The notes beneath the pieces were generated by a model that was not told the origin of the DNA, searched no databases, and saw only the letters and a list, made by a program, of their open reading frames with translations. This document shows positions 22,153-35,887 of a DNA stretch of 64,000 nucleotides, in pieces. The position numbers were made by a program, and so were the translations under genes. Position 1 is the first letter of the stretch; each line of letters begins with the position of its first letter. Source of the stretch: Plasmopara viticola (Eukaryota; Oomycota; Peronosporomycetes; Peronosporales; Peronosporaceae); the NCBI GenBank assembly GCA_001695595.3, contig MBPM02000079.1:289006-353005 (forward strand). The letters run 5' to 3'.

Positions 22153-22869
22153 GGATCCTTATTAGGAAAAAAAGGTGGCCGTATCGAATTATATTTATTG
22201 ATCACATTCTTGGAACAACAACAAATTCTAAAGCGACAACTGCAGAAATTCACTTATATCACGATTTTAAATTTTTAATAAATCTCAAAACTATATAGAT
22301 ATATTAGTTTTGACATTAAATTGGATACCCACGACTAGAATTATTCTAATATATTGTGGAAATTATAAATAATGATGAGATCAGCACCGTGATTTGAGAG
22401 CATATTGTAACAGGAATATTCTTCTGTCAAATTTAAATTTTAGGATGTCGCAAAGTTCTTTAAGGCACGTAAGACCGCTTCCATGCAACAAAGGGCTAGC
22501 GAGCTGTTCGCTGAGATGGCTTGAATGGCTCGACTATGTTTTTTTTAAAAAGGATTTGTGCGAGCTATTAATTGTCCTAAGCGTCGACGTTAGTACGTCG
22601 CCACTATGTAAATCGTCTAGCCCATACACGTAGCACAGCGATACCAAATGTATCACTGGGCAGGATCTATTTACAAGTTACTGTAAAGAAATGCATCGAA
22701 GAGGGCAAGTTTGCGAAGTTTTTGTCGAGAATAGCCCTGGAGGACGGATGATCAACGGAGTAGCATTTGCAGTAGTACTACTAGAAGCTGTGGTGTTATT
22801 AGTTTTTGTACATTATTTAGTATCCTTACTATTATGTAGTAGTCTTTCAAATAAGATACATCATTTGAG
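22153..22869. other. Gene-free spacer
   Basis: AT-rich; nothing recognisable. The right end passes into the inverted-repeat arm. Confidence 0.4.
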
Positions 22870-23116
22870 TACGCCTGGTTACGCGCCGTGTTACCCCTGA
22901 TGGTCTCATCAATGTAGCCCAGCTGCTCGAGTGCTTTTTCTTGACACAAGGCACGATATTCATCATAAAATTTTAGCTTTAATTGAGGTGTAGATCAGCA
23001 CGTTCCTGGCGAGCACAATTTCTATCTAGATTTACGAGGTCACCTTTGCAATGTTGTAGACCGCATCGCTCGAAGGACGGGCTTCAATCACGTTTTAAAG
23101 GTAAAAAGTAAGGGCC

Positions 23117-23188
23117 TATATTATATAAGTTACTAATATACTAAGACACCATATTATATATACAAGTTACTATTATACTAAGACACCA
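23117..23188. repeat. Two-unit tandem duplication
   Basis: Two units of about 35-37 bp, each ending ACTAAGACACCA (23140-23151 and 23177-23188). The matching part of arm 1 (about 13970-14010) has only one unit, so the duplication is specific to this arm. Confidence 0.7.
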
Positions 23189-23239
23189 CAATCTTTAAAG
23201 AAAAGCCGAAGTCCTGCAATCTCTTTCCAAGACCTCACA

Positions 23240-24300
23240 AGCTTTCGCTATGAACGCTGCTTCAAGTACGACCTTTCAAATCAACAAGTTAGCTAACTAA
23301 GCTTTTTAATGCCGAAAGCAAAAGCACAAGTCGTGGGAATCGCGTGAGGTAAAGCTGGAGCACAGCTGGACCGTTGCACTCAATCTCGGCTGCAGAAGAA
23401 GGAGCGCAAGGCGCTGGCGATCTACTCTTTCATGATGGAGAATGCACAGATTTTACTCTTTTGGTCGGCAACTTGTGCGCATAATGCATGTTTAAGACTG
23501 TCAAGACGGAAAAATAGATATAGAAGAGTAGCTTGGCCAACAGGCTCTGGCTTCGTTAACATTTCTTAACACTAATGATGGTCGATGGTAACTATGTGCC
23601 TAAGCACATTAACAAGGTCAAGACTCTGACAAAGCAGCTCAAAGCTGTGGGCACTCCGGTCATTAAAACGACTTGGTGATCACGCTTCTTTGAAGTCAAA
23701 GCAAATCGTATCATTTCGCGATTACGGCGTCGATTTCTCACTCTGACACGCTGAGTAGGAGCTTGTGGCGTCTCGGCTGCTGCAAGAAGACATTAAGTTC
23801 AGAGAAGTATCGTATCAAGTGAGAGCTGTGGGAAAAGAAGACTCAGGCAACTATTGATTTTTCATGACAGCAATGAAAATGACAATTTTGCTGTAATGAT
23901 GTCAAATAGAAGCGCGTGGCTGACCGGCTTACGTGTGACGCAACACGTTGCAAAGTCAGAAATTCATGAAACACTATAGGGCTTTTAATCTAGCGGACAC
24001 ACGTCTTGCACATAATGGTGCGGTTAAGACTATTGGCAGCGGTAACATGATGATGAAGACAACTCGTGGTTTGCTCACAGACGTGTGGCACGTCCCGCAT
24101 CTTTCGCGCATCCCCTTTTTGAAATCGGGGATTTACGACGGATGTCAGAACAAAGGTTTTTGCCAGCAGCGAAAAATAGTCGATTTTGGCCGGATGTAGT
24201 TTGCAATTGGCGTCAGCGGGAGCAGGTTTGTAAGCTCCGCGTGACCCCGTTAATGCCTGACAACGCAATCGTGGCAGATCCAAAGGACCGAAAGAGGTAG
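23240..24300 (+). pseudogene. Ty1/copia gag-protease relic (arm 2)
   Basis: The plus strand shows VKTLTKQLKAVGTPVIK at about 23610 (gag) and, at 23990-24110, ADTRLAHNGAVKTIGSGNM followed by TDVWHVPHLS. The latter is the copia protease-to-integrase segment (compare D-V-L-Y-V-P-x-L-S). Multiple frameshifts and stops; non-functional. Confidence 0.7.
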
Positions 24301-25800
24301 ACTGTCGCTATGAGCACCTTCCACATCGGATTTGGCGGTATAGACGCTATCTGGAGTTGGTATGAACGTGACTTCGCAAAAAAGTGGAGGTTTGTGGTGG
24401 ATGCTCATACGGCAAGCAAACACGAGTTAGCTATTTGAGCTCTTTACCAAATCGCACGAAGAGAGTGCTGGTGGTGGTCCGCAAAATTGTGTGCGGTCCC
24501 ATGCACTCAAGTAGTAGTGGCAAGTGCTACTAAATTATGCTTAATGACTGTTGCGAGCCAAGTCTTGAGTGTTTGCCGAATTTGCTAAATTAGCTGTATG
24601 CACAAAGTGCAGACGTGAAATTTGAAGAAGACACTTCGTGGTGACAATGCTAACGATTTCGCAGTGCGAGAATTTTTTTTTTAAAACAAGCAAGAATCGT
24701 GCAGATATTCACGCCACGATACACACTTCAAATAAAGAAGGTAGCCGAGAAGATGATCCAGAGACTTGTTAGATGTGCGTGCTGCACGCTAATCTGTCCA
24801 AAGCGTACGAAAGCAAAGCCGTGATAAATACCAAGTTTCTCCGAAGAAAATGTTCCATTCGCGTTACCAACCACGACGGATCGCCACACCAACTCTAAAC
24901 GGACAAGAAGCCATTGATGGCAAACACAGAGACATTTGTTTGCCACGGTATTGTTTGTGCTCCATAGAGAAAATGCAGCAAAATCAACTCTCGGTCCGTG
25001 CGCTGTCGTTTCCTCGGATACTCGAGCACAAGAAAAATGTCAGCTTGAAGAACTGTAGAGCAGCGTCGTGTTGCTTTGAGCCGCGACGCGCAATTTGTAC
25101 AAGACATCCTCGGCGTTAGAAAAGGTGACCACTCGCAGAGTGAGGTGGCTATCCGATGCCAATGCACGCATGTAACGAGAGAATATCGCGCAGGACAAAA
25201 ACATTGAGCAAGGGGGCAAGCAAAATCACCGGACACAGTCACAAAAGAAATTGCACAGGTTCGAAATGCAAAATGGTGTGCATCGTGAAATATACACTAA
25301 AAGTATCATGGAAAGACGCAAGCATAGACAAACTCAAGATTAAGAGCCCAGATGATAGGGCTTGTATTTTATATTAAAGATTGGCTCAAAAGGTAACAAG
25401 TAGTTGTTATCTAACCATATTTATATATATATATGTTTTTTTAGGGTGTCTCCCACTCAAAATATTACAAGTCTTTCTTGCTGACCATCCACTCGACTGA
25501 GGTGCAAGGTACATGATAAATATCAAACCAAGTTCCAATACTAAGCTACCCGATAGTGGGTGCTGAGGCCGTTATGGCAATTGCTGAATAAATTGGTGCG
25601 GCATTTAAGCCGTTAAAGTTGCAGCAACCAGATAAATCTCGAACGCATCAGGATTGTTGTCAATACGTTATGTTTTGGAGCCGACAATGAAGATCAATGC
25701 CGACACGATGAAAGCAGAAACAAAACACTGGTGTTTCCATGAAGATTCACCTAAGCTCTTACTACCTCATACACTTTGCAATTATTAAGGATTATGATTG

Positions 25801-25854
25801 CTTACGAAATGACGCCATTTTTGCTACTCGCAAAAAATGGCGTCATTTCGTAAG
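25801..25854. repeat. Near-perfect 24-bp-stem hairpin
   Basis: CTTACGAAATGACGCC... (25801-25824) pairs with ...GGCGTCATTTCGTAAG (25830-25854) with a 5-base loop and a single-base bulge. The homologous site in arm 1 (near 11265-11290) has only one half, so the hairpin arose in or was lost from one arm. Confidence 0.85.
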
Positions 25855-26940
25855 AATATGCACGGTACAGTCTCACCTCGAAGCAAAAAAAAATTCAAGC
25901 TCCGAATATCATTGCATGACTCTGGAATACAATTTTGCATGGGCATTTACCCCGTTCCGTTTACTAAATCGGATTTAGACAGATTGCTGTCGACATGAGA
26001 AAATAATTTTTGAAAGTTGAGCAAATAATCGTGAGACACCCATACAAGTCCGAATCTAGTTAACGACTATGTATAGCCACGTTACCGAATTATCCTGCTG
26101 GGGATTAGCGACGCGAAGTCCTTTGTTTTAATTGACTCTTCACCGCGGCAAAGTTTCACTCACAATCACTGTTATATCTCACGAGGCTTCAGTCAAGACC
26201 TATAAGTCACACAAAGGAGTTTGCAGAATAGTCGATGGATTGATGAGCTTGCATGTTTATTACGTTCTTACCCAAATATGTATGCATATGTGCATGTACA
26301 ACCAGAAAAAGTCGTGTGCAATATTCTTCAGATATGCAAGGTTTTGACTGATGGGACTGTTGTGACAGCCAGAACACAAACGTTGTCATTCTGCAAAACA
26401 TCTATACGTTAATGATCACAGAAGCCTGCCAAGAGCTTTAAAATTGAATATATCATAAATCTTCGCGTACTGATTTTCAGCGCTTGACGTGTGGGAGTTT
26501 GCAAAAGATATCGCTCGTGTTCTAAAGGTATGATGCGTTGCTAACGTAAATCAGGGCGATCATAAGGACAGAAAGTGTAGCCATGACGCTTCGCGTTGGT
26601 GCCACAAAACACATTTCACGATTCAAACTATTTATACAAGTCACAGAGGTCTCGTTCTTTGTTCTAGTGAGTCATATTTTGAAGAGATTGACGTGTGCAA
26701 CCAATTGCAATTAAATTGACTACAATACGTACGTTTTGTACCTCAGAGGTCATAAAAATAAGAGCCTTATTCTTGTCGTCCGATGCACACATACGCTATA
26801 ATAATTGGAATTTTTAACAGCAATCTTCAGCGACATGTGGTCCGCGTCTATCACTTGGACAGCAGTTACATTTAACATCATTTCAAAGCGTAGCTCATCG
26901 TGAATAGCTTATTTTTCTTGAATAAGAAAACTATGTGTTC

Positions 26941-29900
26941 CCTGAAAAATCGTGTAGATGGGGGCTCAAAAGATAAGCCTCGGCACCTGAGGATAACTCA
27001 CCACCAAAAGCGGTACTATTCATACGCCTTGGTGGCGAATTTACGCGATTTGCCTGTACACTGCGTTGTGGCTCTATTGCGTATGTGCATGGCTATAGAC
27101 ATGCACAGACGCAATAGGTGTTCTCACTCGTCAAGTCAGGGAAGTTTATGGCGATGCCACCAGCGCTGGAGATCATGAACCTTTGGGTAAAATGAGTTCA
27201 AGAGAACAAGAATACATGCTCAGTGACGAAATAATCAACACAACTAGAAATGAGCTTTGAAATTGTCCACCATCCTGTACAAATTCCGTCCCACGAGAAG
27301 TCCAATTGCTGAAATTCAAGTTTTCTAGAATTGTCTAGATGAAAATAGCTTAATACAAGCCTATTTTACATTTTACGGTCGATATGCGCGTTCACTGCAT
27401 CAAAATTTGCTAAGGATTTTACATGGCGTCGTCAAAAGCCCGAAAGATAGACTCTATCGTTAAGATTTTCTTTCAGAATCATTAAGAATGCAACTCAACT
27501 GGAAAGCTTTTCCTGAAATGAAATGAGCTTTCGAAGACCTTATTCAATACCAACCACGTCCATAAGCTCAGCGTCACTTAATGGGTCGAAGTCAACATAC
27601 AGCAGATATTCTTGATTTTGAAGCAAAACGTTAAAAAGCACGTGCAAGGTCGCTACAATTCCTCAACAAGATGACCAAAAGAGCGCAGATTACTTATGAT
27701 TTTAAATTGCACCTACTAACAGTCAATTTTTCCGAAGCCAGTCCACCAGCTTTCACGACCCCTGAAGAGCTGGACGATCGCGCCACTTTACAAAAAGCTT
27801 GCAGCGCCCGTGTCTTACAACACACTTTGCGTGACAGTGCAGCTAGCCTTAGTGACCAAGGAGTACTGAAGACCGTATTGACGTAACGGCTTTTCTCTCA
27901 GAGGCTACATCCTTTACTTAGTTGATGTATGTGCTAGTGTTTGCATTTGGTTTTTCAAATCGCGGATTCTTCTTTTCGATGCTCTTGACCACTTAATTTG
28001 CGCATCCGCGTCTCCCTATCCCTTGTCCGCATTACAACGATTGCTTCAAGACTTATAATGCTTACAAGGATAGAGTGTCTTGGAGACACTATCAGTCGCC
28101 GGATCGCCAGCAGTTTTTTGTCTTTCAAGCAAGGCCATGCACAGGAACAACGCTTCGAAAAAGTGCTGGGGGAAGCATAAAACTTGTATGATACTCACAG
28201 TCCTGAGGATAATTATACATCACAAAAAAATGTTGGGTATGTCCAACACTCAAACATCATCTCGGAATTGCCAATGATGCAGGGATAACATTCTCAGTCT
28301 TTCTTTTTTGGTTATATTACCAAATTTTATGTAAGACTAGCAAATCATAATCCTTTTTGTCATTACAACTGTATTCGAAATCAGCCATAGCCTTTTTCAT
28401 AAGAAATTTATTTTAGATTGGATGGCTAAAAAGAATATTTTGCGAGTCGTTTTCATCTCATCTTAAAGAACTTATGAAAACGGAGCGCATAGCTATTAAC
28501 ATCAGCAAGTATAAAACCCATCGGTGCGTAGACCGCAACATTGAGTGCAAACCCAACCAATTCTATTTCGTGAAGTCACTTTTGTGGCAAGTAAGCGTAC
28601 ATACCGCGCAATGTGTCTTTGAGCACATCTCTGTCCGACCATCTGTCTACAAGCGAGCTTCCAAAAAATTAAGATTTTGCCAAAATGTGGCGGTAACCCG
28701 CGATTTTAAACTAAACCACTATTTCTAGAGCACCATTGTATCAAACACGTATGAATGTATAGCCTTCCTATATGTTTTCCAGTTGTACTTGTGTCACATT
28801 CAAATCATATCCAGGCGACACATAAACATTACTATGCCTATATTGCCATTAAATGTTGGCAATTGAGAGACCAAGTAGAGGCTTAAGAACTTCCAAAAGC
28901 TTGCTAGTATAACAGACCCTGTAAAAAATTGGCTGGTGCACCGCGGATTTGGCCTTAGTCAGTCTTACAGTCCGACACATACTTGGTTATCTGGCTTAAA
29001 CAGGGTCACATAAGTTTAGTAACATTTAAAAGACAGATTTTTTCAATCCATATTGAACCATCATGTGCCTCTGATCGCTTGGTTCGACTCTTTATCGTCG
29101 TCCTTTAATTTAAGCATGAGTCCTATCTATCCTTTAGTAAGGTAGACCGTTTGCTCTTTCAGAGCGATGCAACAACTATCGACTTTGCATTGGAGGCTCT
29201 TGATTGGCTTCTATTCTGTATGCTTGACCAACTGTCAATAAAGCTCAATTGTATTTTGAGATGAAGCAACTCATAAACTAGTTTGCGCGAAAACCCTAAG
29301 GCAACATACGTTCGGTGGGACAAGTGAAGGGTAACCGAAATGCTGCATGGGCGTAACGAAATTAGAGCCCAGAAGATGCGTCAAGAACGAGGTAGTTTCG
29401 TTCGATAGTTTTTAGATCATTGGTCATGAAGGATATTACTCGCTCATGACCGTTGGCTATCGAGTTTGGAAACTCGACCGTTTTATCGTCGCAAAAATTA
29501 CAGAGCAAGTTTCTTATTCGACAAAGCCAAAGTAGATGCTTACATGAAGTAAAGTATATATATTGTTATAAGTCTATTTTGGCTATAAGTTTTATCAGCA
29601 CCACTCAACATCCTTTTTCAAAAGATCAGTCATATACATATTCATTGTATGCAACTAGTTGGCTAGGCCATACCACCTTCACGTATTTCTTAAAGCCGCG
29701 ACATGAGCCAAAACAAACCACCTCTTATGTGCTTCGAGAGTCAATTGGTCTAACCGATATTGCAAAGTCTGTTGGTGCGAAACTCACAAATGATCAAAAT
29801 GATTGTGTTATCAGGCAAGCAAACGTTCTCAGGGCGTTTGTCAATTTTTGTAGCGTCACTAGTCATATTCGCAACATGTTGCATGGCGTACTTACTGTCG

Positions 29901-32900
29901 TGAGATTTGACTTCGAAAGTAGCCATCCTTAAATTTGGTGCGCTTAACAAACTGCTCATAGACGTGTTAGTAAGCAGCTTGTCCTATCTTGGATTAGGTG
30001 TTTGGACAAATACGTCGCACTATTAAGCTTTTATAAAGCATAAACTAGTCGGCTCTTTCATCTAGTTTCACTAGCACAAGCAAATTTTGGAAAGCGCAAA
30101 GATTACGATTTCTTACAATGTCACTCTTTGTCATGTTGGCAAGAGATGAAGTATGAGCCTATATAGCCTGCAAGATAATGGCCACTGTCTTGTGACGGTG
30201 TTTCGTGCAAACTCGAGCTGGATTCCGCTATCAGATTAGTGTTCTGATGGTGGTTATCTATATACCATCTGAGCAACGCTTGGATGACGCCATGTGTAAT
30301 GTACGCTCTTTCAAAGACGAATCTGAGATACGTTCGTCCATCCAGAATCTTGTATCTCTTAAATACCGGTTCTAAATATTTCTGGCTTTCGACTTAGCCA
30401 GTAACGCGTCGGTGGTCTCTTGAGCCTCCGACTGTGCCGTTCATTGAAGTTAACCTGTCATAAAGGAACAACCGGTTAAATGTTGAGCTATCTTTTTAAG
30501 GCAATCCCTTAATCAATCACGGGATTACGTCACACCCACAAATACATTGTTATGCAGCCCTCATAGCGATGCTAACGCTTGCGAACCGGTGTTAATAGCA
30601 ATTGTTGGTGATTTGCTACAGCTTAAAAGCGATATTTGCTTGTGTTAGTAAAACCCGCTTTCAAAACGTGTCATACGCAGATGCTGGCGGCATGTAGCTC
30701 AATGTTATTGATATCGTAGCGCCAGTCCTAGAGTCTTCAGCATTGGGTCCTGCCAGCGAAAGAAGATTACTTACATGGCAGTTTCTATTACGGTCTTACG
30801 TTTACCTCGGGAGATGTCTAACCTTTCGCGTTTGGTTTGGGTCGGCATTTTTTTGGAAGAGTCGAAAGGACGCAAGAGATAGAAACATGAGTCTTCAAAG
30901 TTCTGTTTCTAAGAATTAGGCGGCTGGCGCTCGTGGTCTCATCCCGTCTACGATTTGCCCGAAAGGACTTTTGTTTGTCCATGTCAAGGGTAAAGGAATG
31001 CTTTCATTATGTCGAAATCTTTAATTTTTCTATAAAGGTCTAGGGGCAAGGACAGTTTCTAGAATCAGTCGAACTTTAGTTTTCAGGCTTTTTCGACGCA
31101 ATTATCCGGTATTAGATGACTACAAGTGTTTGGTGGTGCGCGAAGGTTTTTGACGCGTCGAAGTCTATCAAGACTCGGAACAGGTTTGCGCGCACAATCC
31201 TCTTAATATTTGTACGAAAAGATGGCAACATCTCAATGGCTTAGTAGTGATAGCCACAATCCGTCAAAACTAATATGCGATTATCAGCTGCCCTCGTGGT
31301 GACTGACCTTAAAAGTGTGGCTTCGGCTAGCAATCCATTAGAGCTCTTGGGTAGAACTGAGCTCCATTTTACAAGTCCTTTCGAATTGAGTATGGCTTTT
31401 GTCTTCCTAATTCATGCAGCCTTAGCAGCAAACGTCGCTTTGCTCTGCAAGCCTTGCGTAAACTTAAAACAATTCAAAAAGCCCAAAGAAACCACTTTTC
31501 GGGGTCTTGCACGCCGGTGAGCTACCCATCCACGATACTTTGAAGAGTCATCTCTGCTTGTGGCTGAATTTCACCCAATGAGCAGATTGATGCGCTTCTT
31601 TCATCGTTGCTGCCTGCACATAATAGTGTTGTAGTGTTGTATGTGAGCCAGATCTATTATCGGGCAATTTGTAGCGACTGTCAACCTAGTTTGATCGCGG
31701 AAAGCGTTTCAGTGACGAAGGCCGTCAGCTTACTAATATAAGTTGCTAATTATGTGCCTTTTTTGCTTGCAAACAAGAAAGCATAAGAGAAGATGCAGCT
31801 CGAAGATTTAGTTCGCCGAAAGAAGCACTGCTTACTGCAGTAAATTCATGTGCTCACAGATAACGAAACCTTAGCTGAGTTGGCTTTACACGTATGTATC
31901 TAGCGCTTGGCTCGGCTTTTAAACAAAACGGCTCAAACGCAACGCGAGCCCAATTGCTTATAATTTGCCATTCAAAGGTGAAATTAATGGCTTAGACCCC
32001 AAAATTGGCATTACCGCCGGATGCACCGATACCTGTTTTATCTGGACTTTCAAGCATATAGCTTTCTGGCTAAGCTCGGGCACTATCACGTGTAAAAAAT
32101 TCTCGCCCATACAATTAGCTGCTCCACGAAATACCTCACAAGCATCTACTCTGCTTTAAGTAAGAAATGTGATCACCTCTTCAGGCTCCTACCAGCCGAC
32201 AAGTATTTCAAACAGCTCACGCCGCGCGTCAACATAAGCAAAAAATGTAAAGAAATTTATCTCGGAGTCTTCCTTAGATATAAGAAGACAACCTGCAGTG
32301 AGGTTGTCGTGAATATTTGCTTGAAAAGAGCGTTATTCTGGGCTCTGACTTTTGCTTGACTTAGACCTCCATCGAGAGATAGCACAAGTCTGAAAGTTCT
32401 TTGTCAGACTTAGTGTGAGAGTGATTCCTCATGTAATGTAAATTGACTCATGTAACAATTTACGCTTGCTATAAAAATGAATCATCAGGCCCATTATACA
32501 AAATTTGTGCACTGGACATTGTTTGGGTTGGCTATGAATCCCTTATGGTTTCAACATTCGAATATTGCCCCAACTTGTAGTAGCTCTCACCAACATGCAT
32601 TGGGCAGTGATCACAAGACTATGTAGTATTTTCTTTGCCAACTTTCTAGAAGTAAGTTCATTCTTTTCATTGAAAGGTCATTAGGTTGGTGTCATATGAC
32701 CACCAACTAGTGCAACATAAACAAAGTTTGTGAGTTCGTTACAATTTCTCCATCGCGACTTTGATTTTATTGAATTTACACCAGTCAGAAATATTCTTCA
32801 AAGCTTTTTACCTACCGGGCATCACCGTTTCGAACTGTGACGCTTCCTAGACGAGCCTCAAAGCCCCTCTTGAGACGCAGACCCTATTTTAACAGAGAAC

Positions 32901-35887
32901 CTTATCGTTTGCAATTACTGCATCGTTAAGTCAAGAGTCCGCAACAGTTTCAAGATCCGAGCCAAACTCTCAGTGTTTGAATATCTCACAGCATCCTAGC
33001 ATTAGTCTACTATACATTTCAATGACGAGTTGGTTGCTCGTAGGGTACGCTTACACCACTCGCATCGGTCTTTTTCTGCTTTGAGCGAACGAAATTCAAA
33101 CTATAGTCGTCTATTACCTGCCAACCTGAGAAAGTCTAGTGATCTTGTAAATAATATTCGTGCCCCGCTCATGAGCCCGCGATTTGTACTACCAGACCTA
33201 TTAGTCTAAAGAAGCAGTTTTAAAATTGCCGTGTTTGTCTGAGCTACACACTCGCAAGCCTTTTACCGCACATACGTGCTTGCGAGCGGCTTTTTTCTCA
33301 CTGCGCACCCCACGCACTCCGTGCTCGTTTGTGATTCGAGAGCTTGTTAGTTGTAGACCAACGCATATAAAGAACGTTTTTCGTAAACATAACGGAAGGC
33401 AAAAGAGCATGAGATGCAGCCACAGCGGATTAAATGTTTCTCGATTTTTAATTTGCGGGCTAAATACAAGCTCGTTTCTGACGACACAACTTTGATCGTT
33501 CGTGAAGCTACGTCGATGCATATGGCATTGGTGAGATACATAAAATATCTAATATGAACTCTCAAGCTTGTTCATGGGCCATGAAGAGCAAAGGCTTGTT
33601 ACCGGCATAACAAACTGTACCGGTATAACTCACTCCTCTAGAAATATCTGATGATGCCGAAATGCAATTTAAGCGTCGGGCACAAGAGCACAAAAAGCCA
33701 AACTCTGCTCGCACTCTGCAGCAGCTGCAGCAAAGTTTTCGTGAAAGCGTATCAGTACCTTTAGTACGACTTTGCCTGGCTTAAAACTCACTGCCCACTG
33801 CCAGCATGCTGTCGTCCTACGATCTATGGTCCGCATCATTGTGGTTCTGTAATAAATATTTTCTAAGTGCCTCGAGATATGCTCTGCTCGAGGCCTCGGT
33901 CCTTTTGACTCTAGTAACAGAAAGCACATCTTGACCGAGGATGCTTATTAAAATGACTAAGAGTATCTAAGACATCAAGTCAATCATGTCAAAGCTGGAC
34001 ACGAATTCTTAGTGTAAAATGATTCCCTTTACTTGATAAGATAACGTGTTTGACCCTAACATCGTTCCTTTTGTTAGTGGAAGAGAATGATGACTAAGTC
34101 CCTAGCAACATGTGGCGCAATCGGCTTCCTTTGCTATGCTGTTAATCGCGATCGTCGTCTGGCGGACGCATCCTAGGGTGGCGAGATACCATGAGAGCTC
34201 TTCTTACTTTCATGACAATGAATTTGACGAAAAAGAGACGAGATTTAATAATAAGGTTCACCCGGACGTTTTACGTCTTGAAGTCAAGAACCGCCACCAT
34301 CAGCTTTGCGTGAACAAGGGCCCCCTCGCCGGGTATTTACAATAAAACAACTTGATGTAAAGACATCCAATATTCCATCGCAACACTACGATGACTGTGC
34401 ACGTTATTAAGTACCACAACAAATCTCTCAAGTGCTTACTCGGTTTCATAAGATGTAAAAAAAAGGGTAAACGTTGTTCAGTTTGGTGTCTTACAGCGCC
34501 ACTGACACCAAAGATGAAAGAATGTAAAGCCTATTTTGAGATTGCTTTCACCTAAATGTGCTTTACCCGAATTTTGCCAACTTAATTTTCTTTTCGTAGC
34601 AGCGATGCCTTATTTGCGCCTTTATGTTACGTTATAGCTTTGTTGAGTGTCTCTTTAACGTCCTCACACCGAAATACAGCTTAAAGTGGGCGTAAGATTC
34701 CGTTATATTGGAGCATTTTCATTATGGGTGTTTTTTCTCTCGTCAAAAAACTTCGCACTTAGAAGGACAAAACACCTTATTACAGAGGTATCTAGGTTTC
34801 GACAAAAAGTCAAATCAGGTGCCAGTCTTAGTTTCTGTACGATATCTCCCAAAATATCGAACGACAAAGTAGCTCTTGCTACGGGCTCCAATTTCTGAAA
34901 AACTTCAGAAAGTCTCCTTGGATCTGGTCAAATGGCTTTCACAAGTTCTCCAAAGCAGAGCACCCAGGCCACTTGATACTTCAAAGTAGACACCTCGTTA
35001 TTCACTAGAAAAGCAGAGGACAATAGTAGATTATCTCATTCGGTTGTTTTTCTCCACACGCTTCATACTATTGTATATGAATAAGATCCTGGTGCTAAAA
35101 AAATGCGCAGAAAAACAAATTATATTTCCACTGTGGCAGCTGCCGCTGCGCTAAAGGCACTAAAAAAGGCTGTACACGCTTGTGAGCATAAGTAAGTAAT
35201 CGCGCAGTACCGTGGCCACTAAATTAATCGCGCAGTTGTTGTCCCGATTCTTACACATGCTTCACCAGCCTTTCTTCTTCTTGATAGCCATTTTTTAGCG
35301 TTATTACGTTACGGTATGATTGATCACTAGGACAAGCTTTGACTGTAGCGTATTTACACTGAAATAGTAGCTTTCTCCGATTGCGATTCACAAAAACATC
35401 ACGAAGCAAGCTTCAGCTTCTCAGCGCCTTACAGGCTAAGCTCGCTTCATTACCGCATACCATGCACTAATAAATTGAGCCTCAAACGCAAAAAAAACGC
35501 TCAAAAAGAGTTGCTTTCTTTGTTGTATCGCGCTATTATCATGAATGTAGACTTTATCGATTTAATCGATCTTACTTGAAAAGTTTCATGTATCTAATTC
35601 TAACACAACCTTTACTTCTCAGCTTGGCTACAAATTTCTACACTTTATTGTAGTCTATTTTTCTTCATTTTCTCTATCAGAGTCGGTAATTTTTCGGTTG
35701 TGGACGACCGCTCTCCAAACCGGGTTATAATGGGTATATAAGTCTAGTGTGGGGATCAAAACCGCAATCATCACCTAAAGGACTAGAAACATTGTCATTT
35801 CACTCACACCACCAGGCACTATAGAAAAGCTCACAGCGAAGTTTTTTCTTCATTCCAGCGATATTTAAAGCTTTAGTTCAAGTAATC
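26941..35887. other. Nine-kilobase gene-poor, degenerate region
   Basis: No gene I can defend. Frames are short and interrupted. Several stretches look like decayed retroelement coding sequence (around 27670-28180, 30240-30400, 31965-33000), possibly LINE or LTR type, but no diagnostic motif such as Y-x-D-D or H-H-C-C survives. The longest frame, 29453-29932 (159 codons), has no recognisable domain. A frame at 34112-34345 begins with a hydrophobic segment (FAMLLIAIVVW) but has no ATG at its first codon and no other support. Confidence 0.4.
27074..27117. repeat. Imperfect hairpin
   Basis: CTATTGCGTATGTGCATG pairs with CATGCACAGACGCAATAG with one mismatch and a loop of about 8 bases. It lies just outside the edge of inverted-repeat arm 2. 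Confidence 0.7.

Larger units (their letters stand above)
22870..26940 (+). repeat. Large inverted duplication, arm 2 (copia-like relic)
   Basis: The complement matches 10180-14290 along its length (see that entry). Here the copia coding strand is plus: gag start near 23250, gag core 23580-23700, protease/pre-integrase part 23980-24150. Arm-specific changes include a tandem duplication at 23117-23188 and a 54-bp hairpin at 25801-25854. Flanking long terminal repeats were not recognised. Confidence 0.8.

Noticed and set aside
29075..29100. GGTTCGACTC resembling a tRNA T-loop
   Set aside because: No acceptor, D or anticodon stems fit around it.
29453..29932. 159-codon plus-strand frame
   Set aside because: Longest frame in the 27-36 kb region but without domain features; the region is degenerate and a chance frame is more likely.
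34112..34345. Short frame with hydrophobic N terminus, possible small secreted protein
   Set aside because: First codon is not ATG, no further support, lies in degenerate DNA.
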